From: Rouxiella badensis
GTDB taxonomy: Bacteria > Pseudomonadota > Gammaproteobacteria > Enterobacterales > Enterobacteriaceae
Assembly (NCBI GenBank): GCA_026967495.1
Contig: CP114060.1
Span: 3,658,001-3,722,000 of the forward strand
Direction: 5' to 3'
DNA: 64,000 nucleotides
Every line of letters begins with the position of its first letter. Position 1 is the first letter of the stretch. The notes under the pieces are model-generated. The model did no database searches, was not told where the DNA came from, and worked only from the letters and a program-made list of their open reading frames with translations. Below, in pieces: positions 9,417 to 18,601 of the stretch. The position numbers were made by a program, and so were the translations under genes.

Positions 9417-10112
9417 CTAAGCGGTCCAGTAAACCTCTACCGGAGTCTGTTGTTGATGCAATACTGCCCTGACGGGCATGTTGTTTTGATCGGTGCCTTT
9501 CTCCGCACGCTCGTAAACTTCGCGTTTGGATTCACCGGCCAACAGTAAATAGATTCGCCGACTGTTGAGCAGTACCGGCAACGTCAGCGTCATGCGCTCA
9601 AGTGGCGCGGTCAGCGGCGTAATCGCTACGCAGCGCCGCGTCGTCTTGAGGTCAAGCGCCCTGGCAAGATTGACACTGCCGGGAAACAGAGACGCGATAT
9701 GTCCGTCGTCCCCCATGCCCAGCAGCGTGATGTCCGCAGGCAGTTGCAGTGCCGCCAGCGCCGACTCAGCCGTCGATTCACCCTCGGCGGCAGTCCCGGC
9801 ACCGTTCTTGAGGGCAATAAAGGTGGCTTTCGCCACCTCACCCTGCAACAAACTGTTTCGCACCATTTTCTCGTTGCTGGAGCCGTTGTCGTTGGTAACC
9901 CAACGTTCATCGGCCAAGGTAATGGTCACGCGACTCCAGTCGAGTCTCCTGGCGAGACAGCTGCCTGAAAAGTTCGAGCGGCGTTCTGCCCCCGAAACAA
10001 TCAGCGTTGCCTGTCCTCGGTCCGCAATGGCGCGGCGCAATGCGTCAGCCATTTTACCGGCCAGATTTTGGTTGAGCGCCGCTGCACCGGAAAATTCGAC
10101 GAAATTGGCCAT
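9417..10112 (-). CDS. pgl: 6-phosphogluconolactonase, DevB/SOL type (contains compensating indels)
   Basis: Hydrolyses 6-phosphogluconolactone between Zwf and 6-phosphogluconate. The family motifs TLADERWV, GMGDDGHIASLFPG and the C-terminal half are intact over 231 residues. E. coli uses an unrelated beta-propeller Pgl, so this form distinguishes the organism. Between about 9950 and 9993 the frame is scrambled: the visible peptide AERRSNFSGSCLARR replaces the expected SGGRTPLELFRQLSRQE. Restoring one base in the G run at 9989-9993 and removing one near 9950 recovers the conserved substrate-binding SGGRTP motif. The two errors cancel, so the frame looks open. Adjacent zwf and eda indicate an operon. 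Confidence 0.92.
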   Translation of the reverse strand: MANFVEFSGAAALNQNLAGKMADALRRAIADRGQATLIVSGAERRSNFSGSCLARRLDWSRVTITLADERWVTNDNGSSNEKMVRNSLLQGEVAKATFIALKNGAGTAAEGESTAESALAALQLPADITLLGMGDDGHIASLFPGSVNLARALDLKTTRRCVAITPLTAPLERMTLTLPVLLNSRRIYLLLAGESKREVYERAEKGTDQNNMPVRAVLHQQQTPVEVYWTA

Positions 10113-10152
10113 CTGTTGCCCCTTACCTGACGTGCCGTGAAACTACGGTGGA

Positions 10153-11628
10153 TTAGCCGAACTCATTCCATGAACGGCCATCACGGGTAATCATCGCCAC
10201 CGAGGCAACAGGTCCCCAGGTACCCGCCTGATAAGGCTTAGGTGCTTCGTTTTCTGCGGCCCAGGCGTTGATGATGCCATCAACCCATTTCCAGGCTTCT
10301 TCCACTTCGTCACGACGAACGAACAGTGCCTGAATACCGCGCATGGTTTCCAGCAGCAGACGCTCGTAGGCATCGGCAATGTGTTCTTCGTGGAAGGTCT
10401 CAGAGAAGCTGAGATCAAGCTTAGTCGTTTGCAGACGGTGCTTGTGCTCAAGACCAGGAACTTTGTTCAGAACTTCGATTTCGATCCCTTCATCCGGCTG
10501 TAGACGAATGGTCAGCTTGTTCTGCGGCAGTTGCTGGTAGGAATCACTGAACAGGTTCAGGGCTGGAGTCTTGAAGTAAACGACAACTTCGGAACATTTG
10601 GTTGGCAGACGCTTACCGGTACGCAGGTAGAAAGGCACACCCGCCCACTGCCAGTTGTCGATGTCCACGCGAATGGCCACGAAGCTCTCGGTGCTGCTGC
10701 TCTTGTTCGCGCCTTCTTCTTCAAGGTAACCAGGAACTTTTTTGCCCTGCACGAATCCCGCCGTGTACTGACCACGAACGGTGGTTTCGCGCACGTTGGT
10801 CTGGTCAATACGACGCAGAGAACGCAGCACTTTCACTTTTTCGTCACGGATACGGTCGGTGCTCAGATCCGCCGGTGGAGACATCGCGATCATGGTCAGA
10901 ATCTGCAACAGGTGGTTCTGAATCATGTCACGCATCTGACCGGCTTTGTCGAAGTAACCCCAACGTCCTTCGATGCCCACTTCCTCGGCCACGGTAATCT
11001 GCACGTGATCGATAGTGCGGTTGTCCCAGTTGGAGGCAAACAGGTTGTTGGCAAAGCGCAGCGCCAGCAGGTTCAATACGGTTTCTTTACCCAGGTAATG
11101 GTCGATACGATAAACCTGGCTTTCATTGAAGTACTGCGCCACACCATCGTTGATTTCCTGAGAAGACGCCAGGTCGGTACCGAGCGGCTTTTCCATGACA
11201 ACGCGGGCTGGCTCTTTATTCAGACCCGCTTCGCCCAGACCTTTACAGATAGCTGAGAAGGTGCTCGGCGGCATGGCGAAATAGTTGATAGTGGTACGTT
11301 TTGACGTATCCAGCATCTTGCCCAGGCGGGTGAAGTGCTTGATGTCGTTAACGTCCAGATTACAGAATTCCAGACGGGCGCTGAGTTTTTCCCACAGTTC
11401 AGGATCCAGCTTTTCTTTCATAAAGGTGGTTAGCGCTTCTTTTACCACTTCGGTATAAGCCGCTTTGTCCCACTCGGCGCGACCTACGCCGATGATCTTG
11501 GTGTCGTCGTGAATGTGTCCAGCTTTTTCCAGCTGATACAGGGAAGGCAACAGCTTACGGCGTGCAAGATCGCCTTTAGCACCGAAAATAACCAGGTCAC
11601 ACGCCTGGGCTGGTTGGTTTACCGCCAT
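10153..11628 (-). CDS. zwf: Glucose-6-phosphate 1-dehydrogenase
   Basis: First enzyme of the oxidative pentose phosphate and Entner-Doudoroff routes, producing NADPH. The start is ATG 11628 (MAVNQPAQ) with AAGGAG just upstream; the frame runs on to 11697 without support. The 491 residues equal the length of E. coli Zwf. Visible motifs are the dinucleotide-binding VIFGAKGDLARRKLLP and the active-site RIDHYLGKE. It heads zwf-pgl-eda and is divergent from hexR. Two HexR-like palindromes lie in the shared promoter region. Confidence 0.97.
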   Translation of the reverse strand: MAVNQPAQACDLVIFGAKGDLARRKLLPSLYQLEKAGHIHDDTKIIGVGRAEWDKAAYTEVVKEALTTFMKEKLDPELWEKLSARLEFCNLDVNDIKHFTRLGKMLDTSKRTTINYFAMPPSTFSAICKGLGEAGLNKEPARVVMEKPLGTDLASSQEINDGVAQYFNESQVYRIDHYLGKETVLNLLALRFANNLFASNWDNRTIDHVQITVAEEVGIEGRWGYFDKAGQMRDMIQNHLLQILTMIAMSPPADLSTDRIRDEKVKVLRSLRRIDQTNVRETTVRGQYTAGFVQGKKVPGYLEEEGANKSSSTESFVAIRVDIDNWQWAGVPFYLRTGKRLPTKCSEVVVYFKTPALNLFSDSYQQLPQNKLTIRLQPDEGIEIEVLNKVPGLEHKHRLQTTKLDLSFSETFHEEHIADAYERLLLETMRGIQALFVRRDEVEEAWKWVDGIINAWAAENEAPKPYQAGTWGPVASVAMITRDGRSWNEFG

Positions 11629-11711
11629 GTTCTTCTCCTTAGAGCAGGATTTACCCTTTTTGCCTGGAAATGCAGCGCCGAAGCGTTTGCATCTCAAACG
11701 TTTAGGTAGAT

Positions 11712-11726
11712 TGTAATTTTATTTCA
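11712..11726. promoter_or_regulatory. HexR-like operator 1 (zwf-hexR intergenic)
   Basis: TGTAATTTTATTTCA is a 6-3-6 palindrome differing by one base from TGTAAT-N3-ATTACA, the described HexR recognition pattern. It lies 84-98 bases upstream of the zwf start. Functional assignment is inference. Confidence 0.5.
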
Positions 11727-11864
11727 GCAGGTTTTGCGTTTCCGCCACAATGTACTCTGATTAGGCAGAGTCAGTAAACCAAGATCTAAGGCATTAATAA
11801 ATGAATAAAAAACCACATAATTTGTCATGATTGTTAAATCGGCTAAGCTTTACGCTAACCCTGA

Positions 11865-11879
11865 TGTAATTTTATGACA
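11865..11879. promoter_or_regulatory. HexR-like operator 2 (zwf-hexR intergenic)
   Basis: TGTAATTTTATGACA, again one mismatch from TGTAAT-N3-ATTACA, about 150 bases from the first site and nearer hexR. It could serve zwf control, hexR autoregulation, or both. Confidence 0.45.
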
Positions 11880-12053
11880 AATTTGAGCATTAATTACCAT
11901 ATTGAAACTTAGATCTGGCTCATGTTCTGGAAAAAAGCTTGGATTTCACCAGATTGTCCCTGCCACCTCATTCAGCGCCGTAGTATATTTTCATCAAACT
12001 GACATGATTTCTCCTTTTCGTTGAAATCGATGAAACCTATTGAGTAGCCGCCC

Positions 12054-12935
12054 ATGAATACGCTGGAAAAAATCCTCAGCTTTTTGGACATCCTCAGCAA
12101 ATCTGAAAGAAAAGTTGCTGAAGTTATCCTTGCCTCACCACAAACTGCCATACATTCCAGCATCGCGACATTAGCCAAAATGGCGGACGTCAGTGAACCT
12201 ACCGTCAATCGCTTCTGCCGCCGCCTTGAAACCAAGGGTTTTCCTGACTTCAAATTACAGCTTGCCCAAAGTCTGGCTAATGGAACGCCATACGTAAACC
12301 GCAACGTCGAAGAAACTGACAGCGTTGAGGCTTATAGCGCGAAAATCTTTGAATCGACGATGGCCAGTCTCGAGCAGGTGAAAAATACGCTTGATATTTC
12401 GGCAGTTAACCGCGCTGTCGATCTCCTGACCCAGGCGAAGAAGATCTCGTTCTTCGGACTTGGTGCGTCAGCAGCCGTTGCACACGACGCTATGAACAAG
12501 TTTTTCCGCTTTAACATCCCTGTTATCTATTTCGATGATATCGTAATGCAACGCATGAGCTGTATGAATTCGGGCGAAGGTGACGTCGTGGTGTTGATTT
12601 CTCACACCGGCCGCACGAAAAACTTAGTCGAGCTGGCGCATCTTGCCCGCGAAAATGACGCAACGGTCATTGCTATCACCTCCAAAGACACACCGCTGGC
12701 TCATGAAGCGACCCTTTCCCTGCTGCTCGACGTTCCTGAAGACACCGACGTTTATATGCCGATGGTCTCGCGTTTGGCGCAGCTCACGCTGATAGACGTG
12801 CTGGCGACAGGATTTACTTTGCGTCGCGGGGCTAAATTCAGAGATAACCTGAAGCGAGTCAAAGAATCATTACGCGATTCGCGTTTTGATAAAGGGGTTT
12901 CTGCCCCCCACGATTTGAATAAATCCGTAAATTGA
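12054..12935 (+). CDS. hexR: HexR, RpiR-family transcriptional repressor of central sugar metabolism
   Basis: The 293-residue protein has an N-terminal RpiR-type helix-turn-helix (SIATLAKMADVSEPTVNRFCRRL, about residues 38-60) and a C-terminal sugar isomerase (SIS) domain (FFGLGASAAVAHDAMNKFFR). In related gammaproteobacteria HexR binds upstream of zwf, eda and pykA and is released by KDPG. The genes on each side, zwf and pykA, are its classical targets, and HexR-like boxes occur before both. Start ATG 12054 matches the family N-terminus MNTLEKI. Confidence 0.95.
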   Translation: MNTLEKILSFLDILSKSERKVAEVILASPQTAIHSSIATLAKMADVSEPTVNRFCRRLETKGFPDFKLQLAQSLANGTPYVNRNVEETDSVEAYSAKIFESTMASLEQVKNTLDISAVNRAVDLLTQAKKISFFGLGASAAVAHDAMNKFFRFNIPVIYFDDIVMQRMSCMNSGEGDVVVLISHTGRTKNLVELAHLARENDATVIAITSKDTPLAHEATLSLLLDVPEDTDVYMPMVSRLAQLTLIDVLATGFTLRRGAKFRDNLKRVKESLRDSRFDKGVSAPHDLNKSVN

Positions 12936-13117
12936 CGGATGTTTTTATGCCGCCACGTTTGTTACAATGTTGTTAAATACTAGGGGTCTGGCCGTCAGGA
13001 GTGGGCTTTCAATCCTCTCCGACAAGAGCCAGACAAAATTGCCCGGATAACATTTATTGGGATAACAACAAGTGTCGAGCAGGCTACGCGCCTTCTCTCT
13101 CATGGGTGCAACAATTT

Positions 13118-13132
13118 TGTATTAAAATTACA
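13118..13132. promoter_or_regulatory. HexR-like operator upstream of pykA
   Basis: TGTATTAAAATTACA has one mismatch from the TGTAAT-N3-ATTACA palindrome and lies 84-98 bases before the pykA start. It is the best of the three boxes because the right half-site is exact. Confidence 0.55.
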
Positions 13133-13215
13133 ATCAACCTCCCTTATGTTGTTATCCCGTAACACGTTATTCAGGTTTAGCAGCGCAAATGCTTCACAAG
13201 TCAACGGAGTAATGC

Positions 13216-14658
13216 ATGTCCAGACGGCTCAGAAGAACCAAAATTGTCACCACCCTCGGCCCGGCAACGGACCGCGATAATAATCTTGAAAAAATTATTG
13301 CCGCCGGTGCAAACGTCGTCCGCCTTAACTTCTCTCACGGCACCCCGGAAGATCACCAGCTTCGCGCCGATAAAGTTCGCGAAATTGCGGCTAAACTCGG
13401 TCGTCACGTGGCTATCCTCGGCGATCTCCAGGACTCAAAAATTCGCGTTTCCACCTTTAGGGAAGGCAAGGTTTTCCTGAATATCGGCGATAAGTTCCTG
13501 CTCGATGCCAACATGAGTAAGGGCGAAGGCGACAAGGAGCGCGTTGGGATTGACTACAAAGGCCTGCCTGCCGACGTGGTCCCCGGCGATATCCTGCTAC
13601 TCGACGACGGACGTGTGCAGCTCAAGGTTCTCGAAGTTCAGGACGCGAAAGTGTTCACCGAAGTTACCGTTGGCGGTCCGCTGTCGAACAATAAAGGCAT
13701 CAACAAACTGGGCGGTGGACTTTCGGCTGAAGCGCTGACCGAAAAAGACAAAGCCGATATTCTGACTGCGGCAAAAATTGGCGTCGACTTCCTTGCCGTC
13801 TCTTTCCCACGCACCGGTGAAGACCTGAACTATGCACGCCGACTGGCGCGCGATGCAGGCTGCCATGCGAAAATCGTCTCGAAGGTTGAGCGTGCAGAAG
13901 CGGTTGCCAGCGATGCGGCAATGGATGACATTATTCTCGCCTCTGACGTGGTCATGGTGGCGCGTGGAGATTTAGGCGTCGAGATTGGCGATCCTGAGCT
14001 GGTGGGCATTCAGAAGAAGCTTATCCGCCGCGCTCGTACGTTGAACCGCGCCGTGATAACCGCGACCCAGATGATGGAGTCGATGATTACCAACCCGATG
14101 CCGACCCGAGCGGAAGTTATGGACGTCGCTAACGCCGTGCTCGACGGTACCGACGCGGTGATGTTGTCAGCAGAAACGGCGGCGGGTCAATACCCGGCAG
14201 AAACCGTGGCGGCGATGGCACGCGTTTGTCTTGGCGCTGAAAAAATCCCTAGCATTAACGTTTCGAAGCACCGTCTTGACGTCGAGTTCGACAACATTGA
14301 AGAAACCATTGCTATGTCCTCAATGTATGCGGCCAACCACCTCAAGGGCGTCAGCGCGATCATCTCACTCACGGAGTCAGGCAGAACGCCGCTCATCATG
14401 TCGCGTATCAGCTCTGGCCTGCCTATCTTCGCGATGTCTCGCCACGAACATACCCTGAATCTCACGGCGCTTTATCGCGGCGTGACGCCGGTATTCTTTG
14501 ACAGCAACAACGACGGCGTCGCCGCGGCTGTCGACGCGGTTAATCTGCTGCGTGACAAAGGCTACCTGCTGTCCGGTGACATCGTCATCGTGACCCAGGG
14601 TGACGTGATGAGCACCACCGGCACGACCAACACCACGCGCGTTCTGACGGTTGAATAA
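13216..14658 (+). CDS. pykA: Pyruvate kinase II
   Basis: Converts phosphoenolpyruvate and ADP to pyruvate and ATP. The 480 residues equal E. coli PykA. Visible are TKIVTTLGPATD at the N-terminus, the phosphate/Mg-binding VRLNFSHG, the active-site lysine region AKIVSKVERAEA, and VMVARGDLGVEIG. The C-terminal allosteric domain ends in TGTTNTTRVLTVE. It is preceded by a 280-base leader holding a HexR-like box. Confidence 0.97.
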   Translation: MSRRLRRTKIVTTLGPATDRDNNLEKIIAAGANVVRLNFSHGTPEDHQLRADKVREIAAKLGRHVAILGDLQDSKIRVSTFREGKVFLNIGDKFLLDANMSKGEGDKERVGIDYKGLPADVVPGDILLLDDGRVQLKVLEVQDAKVFTEVTVGGPLSNNKGINKLGGGLSAEALTEKDKADILTAAKIGVDFLAVSFPRTGEDLNYARRLARDAGCHAKIVSKVERAEAVASDAAMDDIILASDVVMVARGDLGVEIGDPELVGIQKKLIRRARTLNRAVITATQMMESMITNPMPTRAEVMDVANAVLDGTDAVMLSAETAAGQYPAETVAAMARVCLGAEKIPSINVSKHRLDVEFDNIEETIAMSSMYAANHLKGVSAIISLTESGRTPLIMSRISSGLPIFAMSRHEHTLNLTALYRGVTPVFFDSNNDGVAAAVDAVNLLRDKGYLLSGDIVIVTQGDVMSTTGTTNTTRVLTVE

Positions 14659-14707
14659 GCCGTTGACTGAATCGTGACACCCCGCGGTGGCACTTAGAGT
14701 AGAACGT

Positions 14708-14733
14708 AAAAAACCGGCCTTGGCCGGTTTTTT
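14708..14733. terminator. Bidirectional terminator between pykA and lpxM
   Basis: A 12-bp perfect inverted repeat (14708-14719, 14722-14733), A6/T6 flanks, between convergent genes. Confidence 0.9.
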
Positions 14734-14746
14734 TGTGCCTTACCCC

Positions 14747-15720
14747 TTAGCGTGGGTAAAGTTCGTCACGGGTGTACGGCTCCTGCTCGCCCGGCTTGCG
14801 GGTTTTAAGCAGTTTAAGGATCCAGGTGTACTGCTCGGGATTAGGCCCAACCAATACCTCGACCTCTTCGTTCATACGACGCGCGATGGTAGCATCATCA
14901 GCCGTTGCCAAGTCGTACATCGGCGGGCGGATATGGATATCAAGACGATGTTTTTTGCCATCATACACCGGGAAAAGCGGCACGATTTCAGCGCGGCACA
15001 CTTTCATCAGCCTACCGACCGCCGGAAGCGTAGCCTTATAGGTTGCAAAGAAATCGACAAACTCGCTGTGTTCCGCGCCGTGGTCCTGATCCGGCAGATA
15101 ATAGCCCCAGTATCCCTGACGAACCGAGCTGATAAACGGTTTTATCCCGTCATTGCGCGCATGCATACGGCCGCCAAAACGACGTCGTACGGTATTCCAC
15201 AGATAGTCACTCAGCAGGTTCTTCTGGTTATGGAACATCGCCGCCATCGGCTGACCGGTCGCCGCCATCAGCATGGCAGGAATATCCACCGCCCAACCGT
15301 GAGGCACCAGAAAGATGATGTTCTTCCCTTCTGCTTTCAGGCCATCAACTATCTCCTGATTGTGCCAGTGAACGCGTCCAAGCAGCTTTTTCGCATCGCC
15401 ACGGCAGGCCAGTTCGGCCATCATCACCATCGACTGCGGCGCAGCGGCAAACATGTCGTCAATTATCTCTTCACGGCGTGCTTCGGGCAATTCAGGCAGG
15501 CAGTAAAGCAGGTTGATGCGCGCACGGCGACGGTACTCTTTCGCGAACTTTCCTGCCAGACGACCGAGTCCGCCCAAAATCGGGTCACGAATCGGTGCCG
15601 GAACGTAAGCCATTGCCGCCATTGCGCCAACGCCCAACCAAATGCCCCAGTAACGCGGATGATAAAAGGCTTTTTGGAACTGCGGGATAAACTCAACGTT
15701 CGATTTTTTTCTGATTGCAT
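14747..15720 (-). CDS. lpxM: Lipid A biosynthesis myristoyltransferase LpxM (MsbB), start restored across a homopolymer
   Basis: LpxM adds the secondary myristoyl chain to lipid A from myristoyl-ACP at the inner membrane. Family hallmarks: VPHGWAVDIPAML (HX4D-like acyltransferase motif), HARNDGIKPFISSVRQGYWGYYLPDQDHG and the C-terminal YTWILKLLKTRKPGE. The open frame extends to 15760 with a non-homologous beginning. Adding one base to the T7 run at 15703-15709 joins the body to ATG 15720, giving MQSEKKSNVEFIPQF, which fits the known N-terminus, and 324 residues (E. coli 323). I therefore read a one-base homopolymer deletion. Confidence 0.92.
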
Positions 15721-15880
15721 GCGTTAACTCATAAACTTTTATACTAATTATAAAATTCAATCGTCCAATGATAGGTGCAGTGAATTATTTTGCAATGAAT
15801 AGTGTCGCCCGCAACGGCAGACGACGCTATTCAACCAGAAGAAAACGAAGAGATTTTATTCGTTGCGTCTATGGGACACC

Positions 15881-17215
15881 TCAGAGTTTCAGCTGCGGCA
15901 TCACTTCACGCACCGTAGACAGATAGTCTTTCAGGTCCTTGCCGCTGAGGCCTTCGGAGCGCGGCAGCTTGGCGGTCAGCGGATTGACGGCGACGTTGTT
16001 GATCCACACTTCAAAGTGCAAATGCGGCCCGGTTGAACGCCCGGTATTCCCTGACAGTCCAATACGTTGACCACGCTTCACTTTTTGTCCCGGCTTAACC
16101 AGCACCCGGCTGAGATGCATATAGCGGGTCATATACTGACGCCCCTGACGAAGCGCAACGTAGTTACCCGCCGCGCCGCCGTTCTTGGCGACGATCACCT
16201 CACCGTCACCGACGGCCAGTACCGGCGTACCGATAGGCACCGCAAAATCGACGCCGCGGTGTGGCGCAATACGGCCGGTGACCGGATTAAGGCGACGTGG
16301 GTTGAAGTTGGAGGAAACGCGGTACTGTCTGAGGGTTGGGAAACGCAGAAAACCACGCGCCAGCCCGCTGCCCGAACGGTCATAGAACTTTCCGTCTTCG
16401 GCGCGAATGGCATAGTAATCTTTACCGCCGCTGCGCATATGGACGCCGGCGAGTTCGCTCTGCTGGCTCTTGCCGTCGAGCATTTCGCGCGACATCAACA
16501 CCGAGAACTGATCGCCTTTACGCAATTTTTTGAAGTCCATCTGCCACTGTAGGGCTTTGACCACCGCGCCGATTTCGGCATTGGAGAGACCAGCTTCCTT
16601 AGCGCTGCCGACGAAACTGCCGCCGACGGTGCCTTTGAGCACCTGGTCTTGCCATTCGCCTTTCAACATTTCGGTTGAGGCCTTGAAGCCGTTGCCGCTG
16701 CGGTCAAAAGTCACCGTCTCACGGCGCGACTTTTCCCAGGTCAGACGCTGTAAATCACCGTCGTCGTTAACCGTCCAGGACAGCTGCTGGCCTATCTTCA
16801 GATTACGCAGGTCACTGTTTGAGGTTGCCAGCGCGGAGATATCAGACATGTCGATACCGTACTGATTCAGAATGCTGCTGAGCGTATCGCCGGTAGAGAC
16901 CACATACTCGTGAACGCCCTTTTCGTTCTCGGTTTTATCATCGAGTTCATCTTTAGGGATATCCGCGGCGGGTGGCGAGTCACTGTCGTCGAGAGGTTCG
17001 CTCGCCTCAGGCAACAGGGAACGCACCTGTTGCGCGTCGAGAAGGATTTGTTTGGCAATAGGCTTTTGGTGATAACCGTCGTCATCATTATGATATACAA
17101 AGGGTTTTGATATCGCCATGGCCAGAGTTAGCGCGGTCAGTGACCCCAGCATGATACGGTGGGGTCGTGGAAGACTGTTGAGCGCCAGAGCGATCGATCG
17201 GGGTAGTAGCTGCAC
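15881..17215 (-). CDS. mepM: Murein DD-endopeptidase MepM
   Basis: MepM (YebA) cuts D-Ala-mDAP crosslinks in peptidoglycan, making space for new strands. The 444-residue protein has an N-terminal membrane anchor (IMLGSLTALTLAMAISKP), a LysM-like module (YVVSTGDTLSSILNQYGI, about residue 105), an OapA-like middle part, and an M23 peptidase domain with the zinc ligands in HRGVDFA and HLHFEVW. E. coli MepM is 440 residues. As in E. coli it lies between lpxM and znuA on the same strand. Confidence 0.96.
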   Translation of the reverse strand: MQLLPRSIALALNSLPRPHRIMLGSLTALTLAMAISKPFVYHNDDDGYHQKPIAKQILLDAQQVRSLLPEASEPLDDSDSPPAADIPKDELDDKTENEKGVHEYVVSTGDTLSSILNQYGIDMSDISALATSNSDLRNLKIGQQLSWTVNDDGDLQRLTWEKSRRETVTFDRSGNGFKASTEMLKGEWQDQVLKGTVGGSFVGSAKEAGLSNAEIGAVVKALQWQMDFKKLRKGDQFSVLMSREMLDGKSQQSELAGVHMRSGGKDYYAIRAEDGKFYDRSGSGLARGFLRFPTLRQYRVSSNFNPRRLNPVTGRIAPHRGVDFAVPIGTPVLAVGDGEVIVAKNGGAAGNYVALRQGRQYMTRYMHLSRVLVKPGQKVKRGQRIGLSGNTGRSTGPHLHFEVWINNVAVNPLTAKLPRSEGLSGKDLKDYLSTVREVMPQLKL

Positions 17216-17234
17216 TTAAATGGATCCTTATAGC

Positions 17235-18167
17235 TTACTTCAGGCAGCTCACGTACTGAGAAGTCAGATGTGACAGGAAGTTCACATAGCTGTCCTTGGT
17301 CAGTGCGATACCGCCTCCCAGCGGATCCAATGTGCTCGTACGCACTGTTGTTCCCTGGGCAACGGCATTAATTATGGCCGGCCTGAACTGTGGTTCAGCA
17401 AAAACGCAGACCGCTTTCTGCTCAACCAGCTGTGTTCGAATTTGATGTAATCGCTGTACTCCAGGCGGGATTTCAGGATTCACAGAGAGGCGCCCCATCG
17501 GCGACAACCCGTAGTGTTTTTCAAAATAACTGAATGTATCCTGAAAAACAAAATATCCCTTTCCCTGAACAGGTTGCAGCATCTTACCAAGCTTTATGTC
17601 AGTTTTTGTCAATCCGGCTTCAAACTGGCGCAAGTTGGCATCTAATTGGTCCTTCTTTTGCGGCATTAGTTCCAATAATTTTGCGTGAATTGCGATAGCG
17701 GTCAGTTTCGCAATATCCGGGGAAAGCCACACCGACATGTCGTAGACGGCAGTTTGCTGATCGTCGGCGATTTTATTATGCGCACGAATGTCATGTTCAC
17801 GCTGTTCTTGGTTATCCGCCGCCATAAGTAGGGGTTTCACTTCCGGGATTGCCGAGAGGTCGACGACGCGATTAGGCGGTAATTGCGCCACCGATTTGCT
17901 CATAAAGCTTTCCATGTCCGGCCCTACCCACACCAGCAGATCGGCGCTACGCATGCGTTGCAGGTCGGAGGGATGCAAAGAATAGCCGTGGGGAGACTGA
18001 CCGTCCGGCAGCAGGACATCCGTTGGCGTAACGCCATCGGCAATAGCGGCGGCGATAAAACCGAGCGGGCGCAAAGACGCCAATACTGCCGCCTGAGCGG
18101 TGGTGACCACGCTTGCGGTCAATAATGATGCGGCCATCACGGCGCGGATCAAGAAGGATTTTTTCAT
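17235..18167 (-). CDS. ZnuA-like periplasmic metal-binding protein lacking most zinc ligands
   Basis: Over ~310 residues this follows ZnuA, the periplasmic zinc carrier of the ZnuABC importer: signal peptide (MKKSFLIRAVMAASLLTASVVTTAQA), HGYSLHPSDLQRMRSADLLVWVGPDMESF, and CVFAEPQFRPAIINAVAQGT. The metal site is not conserved. The first histidine (SPHGY) remains, but its preceding Glu is Pro. The His of E. coli MHLWLSPE is Ser (MSVWLSPD). The His of FVFHDAY is Gln (FVFQDTF). The usual long His/Asp loop is shortened to about 20 residues with two His. The frame is clean, so these are real substitutions. Divergent znuCB, normally opposite, are absent. It may bind another metal or be decaying. Start chosen at MKKSF. 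Confidence 0.8.
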   Translation of the reverse strand: MKKSFLIRAVMAASLLTASVVTTAQAAVLASLRPLGFIAAAIADGVTPTDVLLPDGQSPHGYSLHPSDLQRMRSADLLVWVGPDMESFMSKSVAQLPPNRVVDLSAIPEVKPLLMAADNQEQREHDIRAHNKIADDQQTAVYDMSVWLSPDIAKLTAIAIHAKLLELMPQKKDQLDANLRQFEAGLTKTDIKLGKMLQPVQGKGYFVFQDTFSYFEKHYGLSPMGRLSVNPEIPPGVQRLHQIRTQLVEQKAVCVFAEPQFRPAIINAVAQGTTVRTSTLDPLGGGIALTKDSYVNFLSHLTSQYVSCLK

Positions 18168-18601
18168 TTTGATCATTTTTTCTGTTTCACAATAGGCTTA
18201 TCGTTTTTATCGTTCTTAAGCCTGTTTTCAGACTAAGCATTTAGGTATTGCAGCAGTCTAGAATACTGCGCCCGCAGCCTGCCTGTCGGCAAATAGCTGA
18301 GAGCAAAAGAGAACTTTTGACTGGAGTTATCATTATTTTGTCAGAGGGGCGGCATTATACCATTGGAATTGAGTTTTAATTTCAAATTTGATCTTTTTAG
18401 GGGAGTACAGCGGGGACGGGAGGAACAAAATGGAAAAAAGGCGCAGAGAGGCAAGAGGTACTGACTTCCCCCTCTTGCCCAGGTTCGCTGCGGTGGCCTA
18501 TCGAAGCCGATAAGCCATAAAAGCGACTCGGCGTAGATTGACGTTGGCCTTAAAGACAATCTCCACAAACAGCGCCGCGGGCCACCAGCCAAAAAAACCT
18601 T
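18168..18601. other. Spacer where znuC-znuB would be expected; no gene recognised
   Basis: About 430 bases between the znuA-like gene and ruvB. In E. coli the znuCB operon lies here, divergent from znuA. I see no Walker A, ABC signature or membrane protein remnant in any frame, and no clear Zur palindrome. A frame of ~33 codons just past ruvB (FFGWWPAALFVEIVFKANV, minus strand) looks like a tiny membrane peptide but has no start codon. Confidence 0.55.

Noticed and set aside
14687..15727. 346-codon open frame on the plus strand opposite lpxM
   Set aside because: Arginine/histidine/glutamine-rich with no start signal or family; lpxM on the other strand is certain. It is an antisense shadow of a GC-rich gene.
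18168..18601. Degenerate znuC or znuB remnant
   Set aside because: No ABC motif or consistent membrane-segment remnant could be found in any frame; the region is simply a spacer.
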